From positions 248,001-312,000 of the forward strand of contig JBBTBX010000006.1 of the NCBI GenBank assembly GCA_038043465.1: a stretch of 64,000 bases of DNA, given 5' to 3'. The notes beneath the pieces are model-generated. The model searched no databases. It was not told where the DNA came from and worked only from the letters and a program-made list of their open reading frames with translations. Origin of the DNA: SXRF01 sp038043465. GTDB taxonomy: Bacteria; Pseudomonadota; Alphaproteobacteria; Rickettsiales; SXRF01. Positions 35,226 to 43,405 of the stretch are shown piece by piece (positions within the stretch are counted from its first letter, which is position 1; each line of letters begins with the position of its first letter). A program made the position numbers and the translations under genes.

Positions 35226-36614
35226 ATGTTTTACATTTCCACACGGGGAACTGCCCCGAATTTATCTTTTGAAGACGCGGTGCTGGCTGGTCTTGCCACT
35301 GACGGCGGGTTATATGTGCCAGAAACTGTGCCTACCCTTTCCATGGCGGAAATCACTGAAATGCAGTCGCTTTCCTACACCGACCTTGCTTATAATATCA
35401 TCTCGCGTTTTACCAGTGATAGCATCGCACCCGATGCACTTAAACGCATTATAGATGAATCCTACAAAACCTTCCGCCATACTGCAGTTGCGCCACTAAA
35501 ACAACTGGATGCAAACACATATTTACTGGAATTATTCCATGGCGAAACTCTGGCCTTTAAAGATTTCGCGCTGCAGTTTCTAGGAAGATTGCTTGACCAT
35601 ATTTTAGAAAAACGTAAACAAAAAGTGGTGGTGGTCGGAGCCACTTCTGGCGACACTGGCTCGGCCGCTATTGCTGGCTGCCGCGGGCGTAAAAACATGG
35701 ATATTTTTATCATGTATCCGCATGGACGCGTGTCTGATGTGCAACGCCTGCAAATGACCACAGTGCTTGATGAAAATGTGCATAATATCGCAGTGGATGG
35801 TAGCTTTGACGATTGTCAGGATATTGTAAAAACCTTATTTAGCGATAAAAATTTCCGTGAAAAATATAATCTTACCGCAGTAAATTCAATAAACTGGGCG
35901 CGGATATTGGCGCAGGTAGTGTATTATTTTTATGCCGCACTCAAGCTCGGCGCACCAGCTAAAGCTGTCAGCTTCTCAGTACCTACTGGCAATTTCGGCG
36001 ATATTTACGCTGGCTATATCGCAAAGAGAATGGGGCTGCCGATTGAGCAGTTAATCATCGCCACTAACCGCAACGACATTTTAGCGCGTACTCTTAAAAC
36101 TGGAACTTATGAAATGGCAGGTGTCGAACCATCGCTTTCACCAAGCATGGATATACAAATCTCCAGTAATTTTGAGAGGTTGCTGTTTGATTTATACGAG
36201 CGCGATGGCAAGGAAATTGCAGGTATGATGGATGATTTCCGCAAAAATAAGAAACTTGTGTTATCAGCGCAAACTCTCTCAAATTTACGCTCTGAGTTTG
36301 CAGCTGATTCAGCAAATGATGACGAAACCAAAGCCACCATAAAAGATTGTTATGAAAAAACTGGTGAGTTGCTTGACCCGCACACGGCAGTTGGCTTATG
36401 TGCAGGAAATAAAGCGCGAAAGAATAGGCAAACTCCACTTATAGTGCTTGCCACCGCCCATCCAGCAAAATTCCCAGATGCAGTAAAAAGCGCGAGCAGT
36501 GTCCATCCTGCCCTGCCTTCCCACCTATCTGACTTGTTCACACGCAAAGAAAAATTTGAAAGAATCGGTAATGACGCTGAGGCTATAAAGGAATTTATCA
36601 ATGAAAAAGTTTGA
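35226..36614 (+). CDS. thrC: Threonine synthase
   Basis: A 462-residue PLP enzyme converting O-phospho-L-homoserine to threonine. It begins with the class-typical FYISTRGTAPNLSFEDAVLA; the PLP lysine is in GETLAFKDFALQFLG (about 105-119), with VVGATSGDTGSAAI, NSINWARILAQVVYYFYA and SVPTGNFGDIYAGYIA following. Length fits the long bacterial/fungal type. The TGA stop overlaps the -35 of the parDE promoter. It lies between two toxin-antitoxin modules inside the surf1-thrC-M16 block. Confidence 0.96.
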   Translation: MFYISTRGTAPNLSFEDAVLAGLATDGGLYVPETVPTLSMAEITEMQSLSYTDLAYNIISRFTSDSIAPDALKRIIDESYKTFRHTAVAPLKQLDANTYLLELFHGETLAFKDFALQFLGRLLDHILEKRKQKVVVVGATSGDTGSAAIAGCRGRKNMDIFIMYPHGRVSDVQRLQMTTVLDENVHNIAVDGSFDDCQDIVKTLFSDKNFREKYNLTAVNSINWARILAQVVYYFYAALKLGAPAKAVSFSVPTGNFGDIYAGYIAKRMGLPIEQLIIATNRNDILARTLKTGTYEMAGVEPSLSPSMDIQISSNFERLLFDLYERDGKEIAGMMDDFRKNKKLVLSAQTLSNLRSEFAADSANDDETKATIKDCYEKTGELLDPHTAVGLCAGNKARKNRQTPLIVLATAHPAKFPDAVKSASSVHPALPSHLSDLFTRKEKFERIGNDAEAIKEFINEKV

Positions 36615-36639
36615 CAAATTTTGCCAATTATTATATATA
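36611..36639 (+). promoter_or_regulatory. Promoter of the parDE module
   Basis: TTGACA at 36611-36616 and TATATA at 36634-36639 are separated by exactly 17 bp. The -35 overlaps the thrC stop codon. The expected start, 7-8 nt after the -10, coincides with the parD ATG at 36647, so the mRNA is predicted to be leaderless; no Shine-Dalgarno sequence precedes that ATG. Confidence 0.6.
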
Positions 36640-36646
36640 TCATAAT

Positions 36647-36919
36647 ATGACAACGCTGAATATTTCCATACCAGAATCCATGAAAGCCTACGTGGAAGCG
36701 CAGGCGGCAGAAGGTGATTTCACCACCAGCGAGTATGTCCGCCACTTAATCCGCATGGATCAGGAACGTAAAACAATAGAAAAACGCGCGCAAATAGCCC
36801 AATATTTAGCACTTTGTGAGCAGCAGATTGCAAGGGGTGAAGCACGCGAATGGGATGCTGATAAGCTCCGTAATGAATTTGAAAAAGAGTATAAAAAATC
36901 CAAACAAAGTAAAAAATAG
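36647..36919 (+). CDS. parD: ParD-type ribbon-helix-helix antitoxin
   Basis: A 90-residue antitoxin. The N-terminal DNA-binding part TTLNISIPESMKAYVEAQAA and TSEYVRHLIRMDQER (about 2-44) is the CC2985/ParD type; the C-terminal half is charged and helical, expected to wrap the toxin. The start is the ATG at 36647, giving the normal MTTLNISIP start; longer frames begin inside thrC. ParE follows after 10 bp. Confidence 0.9.
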   Translation: MTTLNISIPESMKAYVEAQAAEGDFTTSEYVRHLIRMDQERKTIEKRAQIAQYLALCEQQIARGEAREWDADKLRNEFEKEYKKSKQSKK

Positions 36920-36929
36920 CTAACGAAAT

Positions 36930-37247
36930 ATGCGCCAAATTTTATATTCTCCAGAGGTGCGCAGTGCTTTGCGTGATATATTTTTCTATACAACTGAAAA
37001 ATGGGGAATAAGCCAGGCCGATAAATATCACAAACAGCTCTCTGATTCTTTTACCATTTTAGCGAAGAACCCTAATCTTGGGCAAAAACATCACCACGCA
37101 GCTAATATTTATAATTTTTACCCTATTGGCAGTCATCTGATAATTTATCGTTTCAATCAAAAAGAGCTGTATATCGTTGCTATTATTCACATGTCAATGG
37201 ATGTTGAAAAAAGACTGAAAAAACTTATAAAAAATATAGAAAAATGA
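36930..37247 (+). CDS. parE: ParE/RelE superfamily toxin
   Basis: A 105-residue toxin of the ParE family, whose members poison gyrase. Family features are YSPEVRSALRDIFFYTTEKW (about 6-25), FTILAKNPNLGQKHH and the C-terminal IGSHLIIYRFNQKELYIVAI. It is paired with ParD and overlaps the M16 peptidase start by 4 bp, so the peptidase may depend on the module's promoter. Target is inferred from family only. Confidence 0.88.
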   Translation: MRQILYSPEVRSALRDIFFYTTEKWGISQADKYHKQLSDSFTILAKNPNLGQKHHHAANIYNFYPIGSHLIIYRFNQKELYIVAIIHMSMDVEKRLKKLIKNIEK

Positions 37248-38509
37248 CCTATCAAATCACTATTTTACCTAATGGAATGCGGGTTGCCAGCGAGTTTTTA
37301 GCTGGTGTTGAAAGCGTCGCAGTGGCGGTAAGTGTCGGCACTGGCGCACGTTATGAAAGTGACGCCGAAAACGGCATCTCGCATCTGCTGGAACACATGG
37401 CATTTAAAGGCACAAAAACCCGCACTGCCCGCGATATCGCCGAGATTTTTGATGCGATTGGCGGGCAATTAAATGCCTATACTTCTATGGAACTCACAGT
37501 TTATTACGCCAAGGTTCTTAAAGAAAACGTGACTCTGGCAGTGGATATTCTCGCTGATATCATGCAAAATTCCACATTCGATGAGGATGAACTTAAGCGC
37601 GAAAAGGAAGTTATCATTCAGGAAATCGCCATGCATCACGACACGCCTGATGACCTGATAGTTGATTATTTTGATAGCACCGCCTTTGCAAACCAACCTC
37701 TTGGCCGTTCAATTTTAAGCACGCAGGAAAAAGTTTCTTCCTATAGCAGCGATGATTTACGCAGCTATATGGCGGCGCATTACCGCCCACAGCGTATGGT
37801 GTTGACCGCAGCTGGTAATATTCAGCATGACGATTTTGTTGCGCTAGTGGAACGATTTTTCACCATGACTAAAGTAGAAAATGGAAAAACTTTTGAAACT
37901 GCTAAATATATAGGTGGCGATAACCGCGTTACCGCTGATTTTGAGCAATTGCATCTGTTGATTGGCTTACCTGCCATTTCCATGCATTCTCCTGACTATT
38001 ACGCACTGCAACTTTATACTACGATTCTTGGCGGTGGCATGTCCTCGCGTCTGTTTCAGGAAGTGCGTGAGAAACGTGGGCTGGCTTACACGGTTTACGC
38101 CATGGCATCAGCCTATGAGGATGTAGGAATGATGAGCGTATATGCTGCTGCCGCACCCGATAAGGCGACCGAACTTTCCTGCGTACTCTGCGAACAAATT
38201 GCAGATATGGCAAAAGATGTTTCAGAAAAGGAAATCACCCGCGCCAAGAACCAGCAGAAAGCTGAATTACTGATGGCACGGGAAAATCCGCAGACGGTGG
38301 CAACATGGATCGGCAGGCATTTATTGTTATTTGGTGAGTACCGCGAAGCAGCAGGTATTATCAAAAAAATTGACGCGGTAACTAAAGAACAGTTACTTAA
38401 ACTTGCGGCACAAATCGCCAGCGGGAAGCCAACAATCTCTGCACTCGGTGATGTTTCTGGTGTGCTGACTTATGAAGAGTTGAGTAGAAAACTGTCACCC
38501 CGTGCTTGA
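37244..38509 (+). CDS. M16 family zinc metallopeptidase (mitochondrial-processing-peptidase-like)
   Basis: A 421-residue peptidase. The inverted zinc motif HxxEH is in GISHLLEHMAFKGTKTRTA (about 44-62), with the distal Glu in REKEVIIQEIAMHHD; the family repeat segment GGGMSSRLFQEVREKRGLAY is at about 264-283. Rickettsial and alphaproteobacterial homologues are close to mitochondrial MPP-beta. The last five residues and the stop are encoded by an 86-bp repeat element (38493-38578). It normally follows thrC directly; here parDE is between. Confidence 0.95.
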   Translation: MTYQITILPNGMRVASEFLAGVESVAVAVSVGTGARYESDAENGISHLLEHMAFKGTKTRTARDIAEIFDAIGGQLNAYTSMELTVYYAKVLKENVTLAVDILADIMQNSTFDEDELKREKEVIIQEIAMHHDTPDDLIVDYFDSTAFANQPLGRSILSTQEKVSSYSSDDLRSYMAAHYRPQRMVLTAAGNIQHDDFVALVERFFTMTKVENGKTFETAKYIGGDNRVTADFEQLHLLIGLPAISMHSPDYYALQLYTTILGGGMSSRLFQEVREKRGLAYTVYAMASAYEDVGMMSVYAAAAPDKATELSCVLCEQIADMAKDVSEKEITRAKNQQKAELLMARENPQTVATWIGRHLLLFGEYREAAGIIKKIDAVTKEQLLKLAAQIASGKPTISALGDVSGVLTYEELSRKLSPRA

Positions 38510-38578
38510 CACGGGGTCTAGGGTCACAAATTATGTCTGTGGTTTTTGTCATAGATCCCCGCTTTCGCGGGGATGACA
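38493..38578. repeat. 86-bp double-hairpin element, copy 1
   Basis: The element is bounded by TGTCAC and ATGACA and holds two hairpins, CCCCGTGCTTGACACGGGG and ATCCCCGCTTTCGCGGGGAT, joined by about 30 variable bases. A copy of equal length lies inverted at 40126-40211. It sits between convergent genes, supplies the last codons of the M16 peptidase and could act as a bidirectional terminator. Confidence 0.88.
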
Positions 38579-38580
38579 AT

Positions 38581-39120
38581 TTAATCACAAAAGCTCAACT
38601 CACCTTTAACTATAGCAGTTATATCTTGCTTTTGCAGATGCTCCAGATTCCGTAAAACATAGGAAACTAAGCTGGAAATTTGTTTTTCTTCCACCTCAGC
38701 ACCGCGATATAAATTGCGCTTAAGGCTTTCCTTAAATTCGGCTGCATTTGCCACCGTTTTTTCGTAGGAATCGATGCGCCCATAAAATGCCTGCGCCATT
38801 TTCTTAACGCGTTTGCCGATCCCTGTGTCACTCGCGCCCATTTCGCGCAGACTTCTATCCATATCCGAGAAAAAAACTTCCCACACCGCGCGAATAAATT
38901 CTGGCCGCAAAAATTCTTGAGAGTCGTTTTTTAAACGCTGGGTAAGCATAAACACATGAATGATTATGACATCAAAGCGACCGTCCAGCGTGTCAGCAAC
39001 GGCACATTCCTGATAAAAAAATGGCTTCCTAGCCTGATTCACCAGAGCAACATAAGCTTCATGCGCCGGAATCTGAAAAGGATCAGCGGAAAATATTTTT
39101 TTTAAAACAGAAAAACTCAC
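38581..39120 (-). CDS. Ubiquinol-cytochrome c chaperone (CBP3/UQCC1 family)
   Basis: A 179-residue protein of the alphaproteobacterial/mitochondrial CBP3 family, which helps synthesis or assembly of cytochrome b in complex III. Recognisable segments are YVALVNQARKPFFYQE (about 24-39), DTLDGRFDVIIIHVFMLTQR (about 44-63), FFSDMDRSLREMGASDTGIG and KKMAQAFYGRIDSYE. It overlaps rpoH by 4 bp on the same strand, so it is probably translated from the rpoH transcript. Confidence 0.88.
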   Translation of the reverse strand: MSFSVLKKIFSADPFQIPAHEAYVALVNQARKPFFYQECAVADTLDGRFDVIIIHVFMLTQRLKNDSQEFLRPEFIRAVWEVFFSDMDRSLREMGASDTGIGKRVKKMAQAFYGRIDSYEKTVANAAEFKESLKRNLYRGAEVEEKQISSLVSYVLRNLEHLQKQDITAIVKGELSFCD

Positions 39121-40040
39121 GCCGCAACCTTGGAGAGCATTTCTTTCTGCAGCTTTTCCATCGCCCGCACCTCAATCTGGCGCACACGTTCGCGGGAAAT
39201 ATTATAAATCTGGCTCAAATCCTCCAGCGTGTCTGGTTCATCTTTAAGGCGACGACGCTGGATAATATCACGCTCACGTTCACTTAGTTTTGCCATAGCA
39301 TCGGTGAGGAGTGCTTTTCTGCCTTGCTGCTCTTCACGCTGCAACAACACAGCTTCATGGCTGTCAGCAGGTTCAACCAGCATATCCATTTTTTCACCAT
39401 CACCATCAGCAGAAATCGCACTGTTCAGGTAAACATCATTTCCTGACATACGCTGATCCATATCAATAACTTCTTCACGGCTCACATCAAGGATTTTAGC
39501 AACGTCGCCAACCTGCTCATGGGTCATGCCGCGCTCACCAATCGCACCGATTTTGCTTTTGATTTTACGTAGGTTAAAGAATAGGCGTTTCTGCGCTGCG
39601 GAACTGCCGATTTTCACCATCGACCATGAACGCAAAATATATTCCTGAATCGCCGCGCGAATCCACCACATAGCATAAGTAGAAAGGCGGAAACCTTTAT
39701 CTGGCTCGAAACGTTTCACCGCTTGCATCATCCCGATATTACCCTCGGCAATCAGCTCACCCATTGGCAAACCATAACCGCGATAACGAAAAGCGATCTT
39801 CGCAACCAGGCGCAAATGGCTGGTAACCAGACGGTGCGCTGCCGACATATCACCCTCATCGTGCCAACGCTTGGAAAGCTCATATTCTTCTTTTTGCTCC
39901 AGCACAGGAAACTTGGTGATATCCTGCAAATAACGGCGCAGACCATCAGGTGATGACGGACTGGCAGGTATAGCAACCGCACCCTTGGAAACTGGGGCAA
40001 GCTGAGTATTAATGTCTATTTTGGTCTTAAGCGCTTTCAT
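39117..40040 (-). CDS. rpoH: Heat-shock sigma factor RpoH (sigma-32)
   Basis: A 307-residue sigma70-family factor directing heat-shock transcription. Region 2 includes GELIAEGNIGMMQAVKRFEP and FRLSTYAMWWIRAAIQEYIL; the RpoH box follows as AAQKRLFFNLRKIKSKI (about 145-161), which separates it from RpoD. Region 4 is LSERERDIIQRRRLKDEP and ISRERVRQIEVRAMEKLQ. Region 1.1 is absent, as expected. The UQCC gene follows with overlap. Confidence 0.95.
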   Translation of the reverse strand: MKALKTKIDINTQLAPVSKGAVAIPASPSSPDGLRRYLQDITKFPVLEQKEEYELSKRWHDEGDMSAAHRLVTSHLRLVAKIAFRYRGYGLPMGELIAEGNIGMMQAVKRFEPDKGFRLSTYAMWWIRAAIQEYILRSWSMVKIGSSAAQKRLFFNLRKIKSKIGAIGERGMTHEQVGDVAKILDVSREEVIDMDQRMSGNDVYLNSAISADGDGEKMDMLVEPADSHEAVLLQREEQQGRKALLTDAMAKLSERERDIIQRRRLKDEPDTLEDLSQIYNISRERVRQIEVRAMEKLQKEMLSKVAA

Positions 40041-40125
40041 TAATATTCCTATCTTGGGAGAAACATTATAGTGCTTTTTAGCAGAACTTTCAAGAGTAAT
40101 AGGAAAGTATCATCACATTCTCCAC

Positions 40126-40211
40126 TGTCATCCCCGCGCAGGCGGGGATCTAGAACCATAATTTCTGTCAATGGTTGTAGCCCTAGATCCCGTGTCAAGC
40201 ACGGGATGACA
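40126..40211. repeat. 86-bp double-hairpin element, copy 2 (inverted)
   Basis: Bounded by TGTCAT and ATGACA, it has hairpins CATCCCCGCGCAGGCGGGGAT and GATCCCGTGTCAAGCACGGGAT. Its reverse complement aligns along its whole length with 38493-38578, the hairpin arms being better conserved than the middle. It ends 3 bp before the cysS stop codon and fills the cysS-rpoH gap, where it may stop or stabilise transcripts. Confidence 0.88.
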
Positions 40212-40214
40212 AGA

Positions 40215-41543
40215 CTATTCTCGTCGCCAGTCGGTCGTGCCGTCTGGCTTGTCTTCCAATATAATTCCTTGATCGGCAAGAGTTTTTCTTATTTCATCCG
40301 CCCGCGCCCAATTTTTGGATTTTTTGGCGGTAATGCGTTCGTCGATAAGCGATTGTATTTCCGTATTATCACTGCCAGAGCCTTTGAACCATTCTTCGGG
40401 AGAATGTTGCAAAAAACCCAACATATTTCCTATAGTCAATAAATCTTGCGGCGAAGCATCATGCATCATGCTTATAGCTTTCTGAATATTTAAATCATCA
40501 CTTAAAGATTCTAAAAAACCTTCTTGCTGACCACTAACCACTGACCACTGACCACTGACCATCCGATACCATTTATCCAGCGTCAATCTTGCATCATGCA
40601 GCAACTTATCATTCCAATCTAACGGGCTTCTATAGTGTGCAGAAAGCAATGCAAAACGTATCACCTCGCCTTTTATTCCTTTATCCAACGCATCCTTTAC
40701 GCTGGTAAAATTCCCCAGTGACTTGCTCATTTTCTCGCCATTTACGGTGAGGAAGCCATTATGCACCCATGTTTTTGCAAAGCTAGACTCTGGCGCAGCG
40801 CAGCAGCTTTGCGCGATTTCATTTTCATGATGCGGGAACATAAGATCCGCTCCACCGCCATGAATATCAAAATCATCACCGAGATATTTGCTGCTCATCG
40901 CTGAACATTCAATATGCCAACCCGGTCTGCCCGCACCCCAAGGCGATTCAAACACGCTGCTTGGGTCATCGCCCTCATCAGCTGGTTTCCAGAGCACAAA
41001 ATCACCAGCATGTTCTTTATAACTTTCCACCTCCACCCGTGCGCCAGCGATTAAATCTTCCAGTTTACGCCCAGAAAGCTGCCCATAATCCTTATAACTC
41101 GCCACCCGAAATAGCACATGCCCCTGCGAAACATAAGCATATCCGCCAGCAATTAGTTTTTCAATTATCGCTATCATTTCTTTGATATGGTCAGTGGCGT
41201 GTGGCTCATGGGTAGGAGTCAGGCAATTTAAAGCCTTCATATCCTCCTGAAACCAGCCCTCCACCCGCTTAGTCAGCGCGGAAATTGGCTCATTATTCGC
41301 CTTAGCGGCGGCGTTTATTTTATCATCAACATCGGTGATATTGCGTACATAAGTCACGTGGTTTTCGCCATATACATGACGCAGCAATCTATATAAAACA
41401 TCATATACCACCACTGAGCGCGCATTGCCGAGATGCGGACGGTCATAAACCGTCGGTCCGCAGACATACATTTTTACGTTTTCCACATCCGCAGGTTTGA
41501 ACTCTTCTTTTTTTCGGGTCAGGGTGTTGTAGAGATTAAGCAT
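40215..41543 (-). CDS. cysS: Cysteinyl-tRNA synthetase
   Basis: A 442-residue class I synthetase charging tRNA-Cys. The HIGH-type motif is GPTVYDRPHLGNARSVVVYD (about 29-48), and KMSKS is in GEKMSKSLGNFTSV (about 261-274). Zinc ligands include CGPT, the Cys/His of WHIECSAMSSKYLG and HHENEIAQS. Residues about 328-339 (QWSVVSGQ-type sequence) derive from an array of five heptamers, just before the DALR-type helical domain. Since seven is not a multiple of three, a one-unit change would shift the frame. The C-terminus ends normally, WRRE. Confidence 0.95.
   Translation of the reverse strand: MLNLYNTLTRKKEEFKPADVENVKMYVCGPTVYDRPHLGNARSVVVYDVLYRLLRHVYGENHVTYVRNITDVDDKINAAAKANNEPISALTKRVEGWFQEDMKALNCLTPTHEPHATDHIKEMIAIIEKLIAGGYAYVSQGHVLFRVASYKDYGQLSGRKLEDLIAGARVEVESYKEHAGDFVLWKPADEGDDPSSVFESPWGAGRPGWHIECSAMSSKYLGDDFDIHGGGADLMFPHHENEIAQSCCAAPESSFAKTWVHNGFLTVNGEKMSKSLGNFTSVKDALDKGIKGEVIRFALLSAHYRSPLDWNDKLLHDARLTLDKWYRMVSGQWSVVSGQQEGFLESLSDDLNIQKAISMMHDASPQDLLTIGNMLGFLQHSPEEWFKGSGSDNTEIQSLIDERITAKKSKNWARADEIRKTLADQGIILEDKPDGTTDWRRE
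40527..40561 (-). repeat. Five tandem heptamers (TGGTCAG) inside cysS
   Basis: Read on the coding strand, the unit TGGTCAG occurs five times with one C-to-T change, over exactly 35 bp. The same consensus, NGGTYAG, forms the arrays at both ends of the four-helix-bundle gene 2.8 kb away. The array is translated in all three phases of the unit as a Val-Ser-Gly-Gln-Trp-rich stretch. Confidence 0.9.
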
Positions 41544-41835
41544 TGGGATGTTTTTCTACCCATTCTTTAAGCACCGAATTGATGCGTGATTGCCAACCTT
41601 TGCCCATAGCGCGAAAATAGCTTTCTACCTTTGGATCAAGACGGATTGATATATTATTGGCGTGAATTTCACTTTTAGGACGACCGCGTTTTACCAATTT
41701 TCCACCAACATAGAAGTTTCCAATTTCCAGCATTTCATCAGTTAATTCTGGTAATTCATCATATTCAGAATCTTGAATTACATGAGCATCAACTTTAGCT
41801 AAGTCGCTGCCTAATTTTCTTTTGTTCTTTTTCAT
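41536..41835 (-). CDS. brnA: BrnA family antitoxin (module 2)
   Basis: A 99-residue antitoxin. The C-terminal half holds the BrnA ribbon-helix-helix: KRGRPKSEIHANNISIRLDP and VESYFRAMGKGWQSRINSVL (about 52-88), with the frequent E-x-G-x-F-Y-x-G-x-x linker EIGNFYVGGKLV. It overlaps brnT by 41 bp and the start of cysS by 8 bp, so cysS expression may be partly tied to this module. Confidence 0.9.
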   Translation of the reverse strand: MKKNKRKLGSDLAKVDAHVIQDSEYDELPELTDEMLEIGNFYVGGKLVKRGRPKSEIHANNISIRLDPKVESYFRAMGKGWQSRINSVLKEWVEKHPNA

Positions 41836-42067
41836 TTGCTTTCCTCATCGTAAATATGTGGCAACAATCTCCACGCTGTACATAGCCAATCACTACCATT
41901 CTGCCTTTAAGAAAACCGTAACATATAATCCGTGTTTCACCATAATTTTTGCGCTTATCTTCTATCTCAAATGTTTCATTAGAAAAAACTTCTATAGCAT
42001 CTTCAAAATCAAGATTTCGCTCTTTTAGAGTAATTTCCCGTTTGTTTTCATCGTAGGTTATTTTCAT
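41795..42067 (-). CDS. brnT: BrnT family toxin (module 2)
   Basis: A 90-residue toxin of the classical BrnT type: KITYDENKREITLKERNLDF, AIEVFSNETFEIEDKRKNYG, ETRIICYGFLKGRMVVIGYV and the C-terminal FTMRKANEKEQKKI, where the R-K-A is the usual catalytic-side motif. It differs strongly from module 1, so the two were probably acquired separately. Its promoter lies at the end of gltX. Confidence 0.9.
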   Translation of the reverse strand: MKITYDENKREITLKERNLDFEDAIEVFSNETFEIEDKRKNYGETRIICYGFLKGRMVVIGYVQRGDCCHIFTMRKANEKEQKKIRQRLS

Positions 42068-42071
42068 ATTT

Positions 42072-42100
42072 ATTGTATATGCAAAAAATCAAGCGGTCAA
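42072..42100 (-). promoter_or_regulatory. Promoter of brnTA module 2
   Basis: On the minus strand TTGACC (42100-42095, within the last gltX codons) and TACAAT (42077-42072) are 17 bp apart. The brnT ATG at 42067 begins 4 nt after the -10, at the predicted transcription start, again implying a leaderless mRNA without a Shine-Dalgarno site. Confidence 0.55.
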
Positions 42101-43405
42101 GCGGTGTTTTACTCTCTCATATCCCAGCAACGGCAGTAATTTCTTAAATTCAGGACCATGATCCAAACCTGTAAGAGCTTTACGGATAGGCATGAATAAC
42201 TCTTTGCCTTTGCGCTCAGTGATTGGTTTTATTGCTGAAAGCCACGCATCCCACGTGGATTCATTCCACGGTTCAAGAGGTAGTAAAGCAAGAGTTTTGT
42301 GCAGAAAATTACGATCTTCAACACTTAAATCTGATGAAACCTCGCCGTGTAAAATATCCCACCATATTTTTGCCTCGGTGATATTTTTTAAGTTAGCTTG
42401 GATAGAATTCCAGAATTTTTCATCAGCAAAAGGAATTAACGATTTTACTTCCGCAAATGGTAATTTATGCAGTAATTTTTCATTTAATTTTTCCAGTTCG
42501 GCGAAATCATAATTGGCGGGAGCGCGACCAAATTTTTTAAAATCAAACTGCGTCATCAACCCCTGCAAATCCATAAATGGCTCAACCGCATCCGATGTTC
42601 CGATATGCGCCAGCAGTGAGTTAATCGCCATCGGCATAATTCCATTTTCGCGGAGTGTACGAATATCATTGCCACCCACGCGCTTGGACATTTCACCTTC
42701 TTTGGTTTTAAGCAGTGCCAGATGCCCGAATACTGGCATTTTGTAGCCAAGAGCTTCAAAAATCTGCACCTGAACGGCGGTGTTGGAAACATGATCTTCA
42801 CCGCGCACAATATGAGTTATTCCCATCTCTCCGTCATCAACTACCGAAGCAAAAGTATAAAGCGGGACATCATCCTCACGCACCAGCACGGGATCGCTCA
42901 TATGGGTTGCTTGGAATTTTGCTTCACCACGAATTAAATCCTGCCAGATAATAGGTTTGTCTTCGAGCAGAAAACGGTAATGCGGCTGGCGGCCTTCACT
43001 TTCATATTTTGCTTTTTGTTCATCAGAAAGTTTCAGGCTGGCGCGATTATAAATCGGTGGAAGGCTGCGTGAAGCCTGCATTTTGCGCTGCACATCCAAT
43101 TCTTCCTGTGTTTCATAGCAAGCATATAACCTGCCAGAAGCAATGAGTTTTTGTTTAGCCTCTTCGTATTGCGCAAAACGCTCCGACTGCTTGAACGTGC
43201 CGTCCCAATTAATTCCCAGCCACAATAAATCTTCGCGTATAGCATCTTCATATTCAGCTTTAGAACGATCCGTATCAGTGTCATCAATCCGCAGCCAGAA
43301 TTCACCGCCAATTTTGCGCGCAAATAGCCAGTTGACCAAGGCAGTGCGAACATTGCCAAGATGCAAATAACCAGTTGGGGATGGAGCAAAACGTACTTTA
43401 ATCAT
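42089..43405 (-). CDS. gltX: Glutamyl-tRNA synthetase
   Basis: A 438-residue class I synthetase. HIGH-type motif is PSPTGYLHLGNVRTALVNWL (about 8-27), KMSKS is in GEMSKRVGGNDI (about 233-244), with RIDDTDTDRSK and IVRGEDHVSNTAVQ between. The protein is slightly short and may be one of two GluRS forms common in alphaproteobacteria, of which one charges tRNA-Gln for later amidation. No Shine-Dalgarno sequence precedes its ATG: the preceding DNA is the heptamer array, and the ATG overlaps the stop of the four-helix-bundle gene (ATGA), so translation is probably coupled. Confidence 0.93.
   Translation of the reverse strand: MIKVRFAPSPTGYLHLGNVRTALVNWLFARKIGGEFWLRIDDTDTDRSKAEYEDAIREDLLWLGINWDGTFKQSERFAQYEEAKQKLIASGRLYACYETQEELDVQRKMQASRSLPPIYNRASLKLSDEQKAKYESEGRQPHYRFLLEDKPIIWQDLIRGEAKFQATHMSDPVLVREDDVPLYTFASVVDDGEMGITHIVRGEDHVSNTAVQVQIFEALGYKMPVFGHLALLKTKEGEMSKRVGGNDIRTLRENGIMPMAINSLLAHIGTSDAVEPFMDLQGLMTQFDFKKFGRAPANYDFAELEKLNEKLLHKLPFAEVKSLIPFADEKFWNSIQANLKNITEAKIWWDILHGEVSSDLSVEDRNFLHKTLALLPLEPWNESTWDAWLSAIKPITERKGKELFMPIRKALTGLDHGPEFKKLLPLLGYERVKHRLTA

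Noticed and set aside
40527..40561. Tandem array as a CRISPR-like or VNTR locus
   Set aside because: Units of 7 bp without spacers inside a coding frame; no cas genes in the window.
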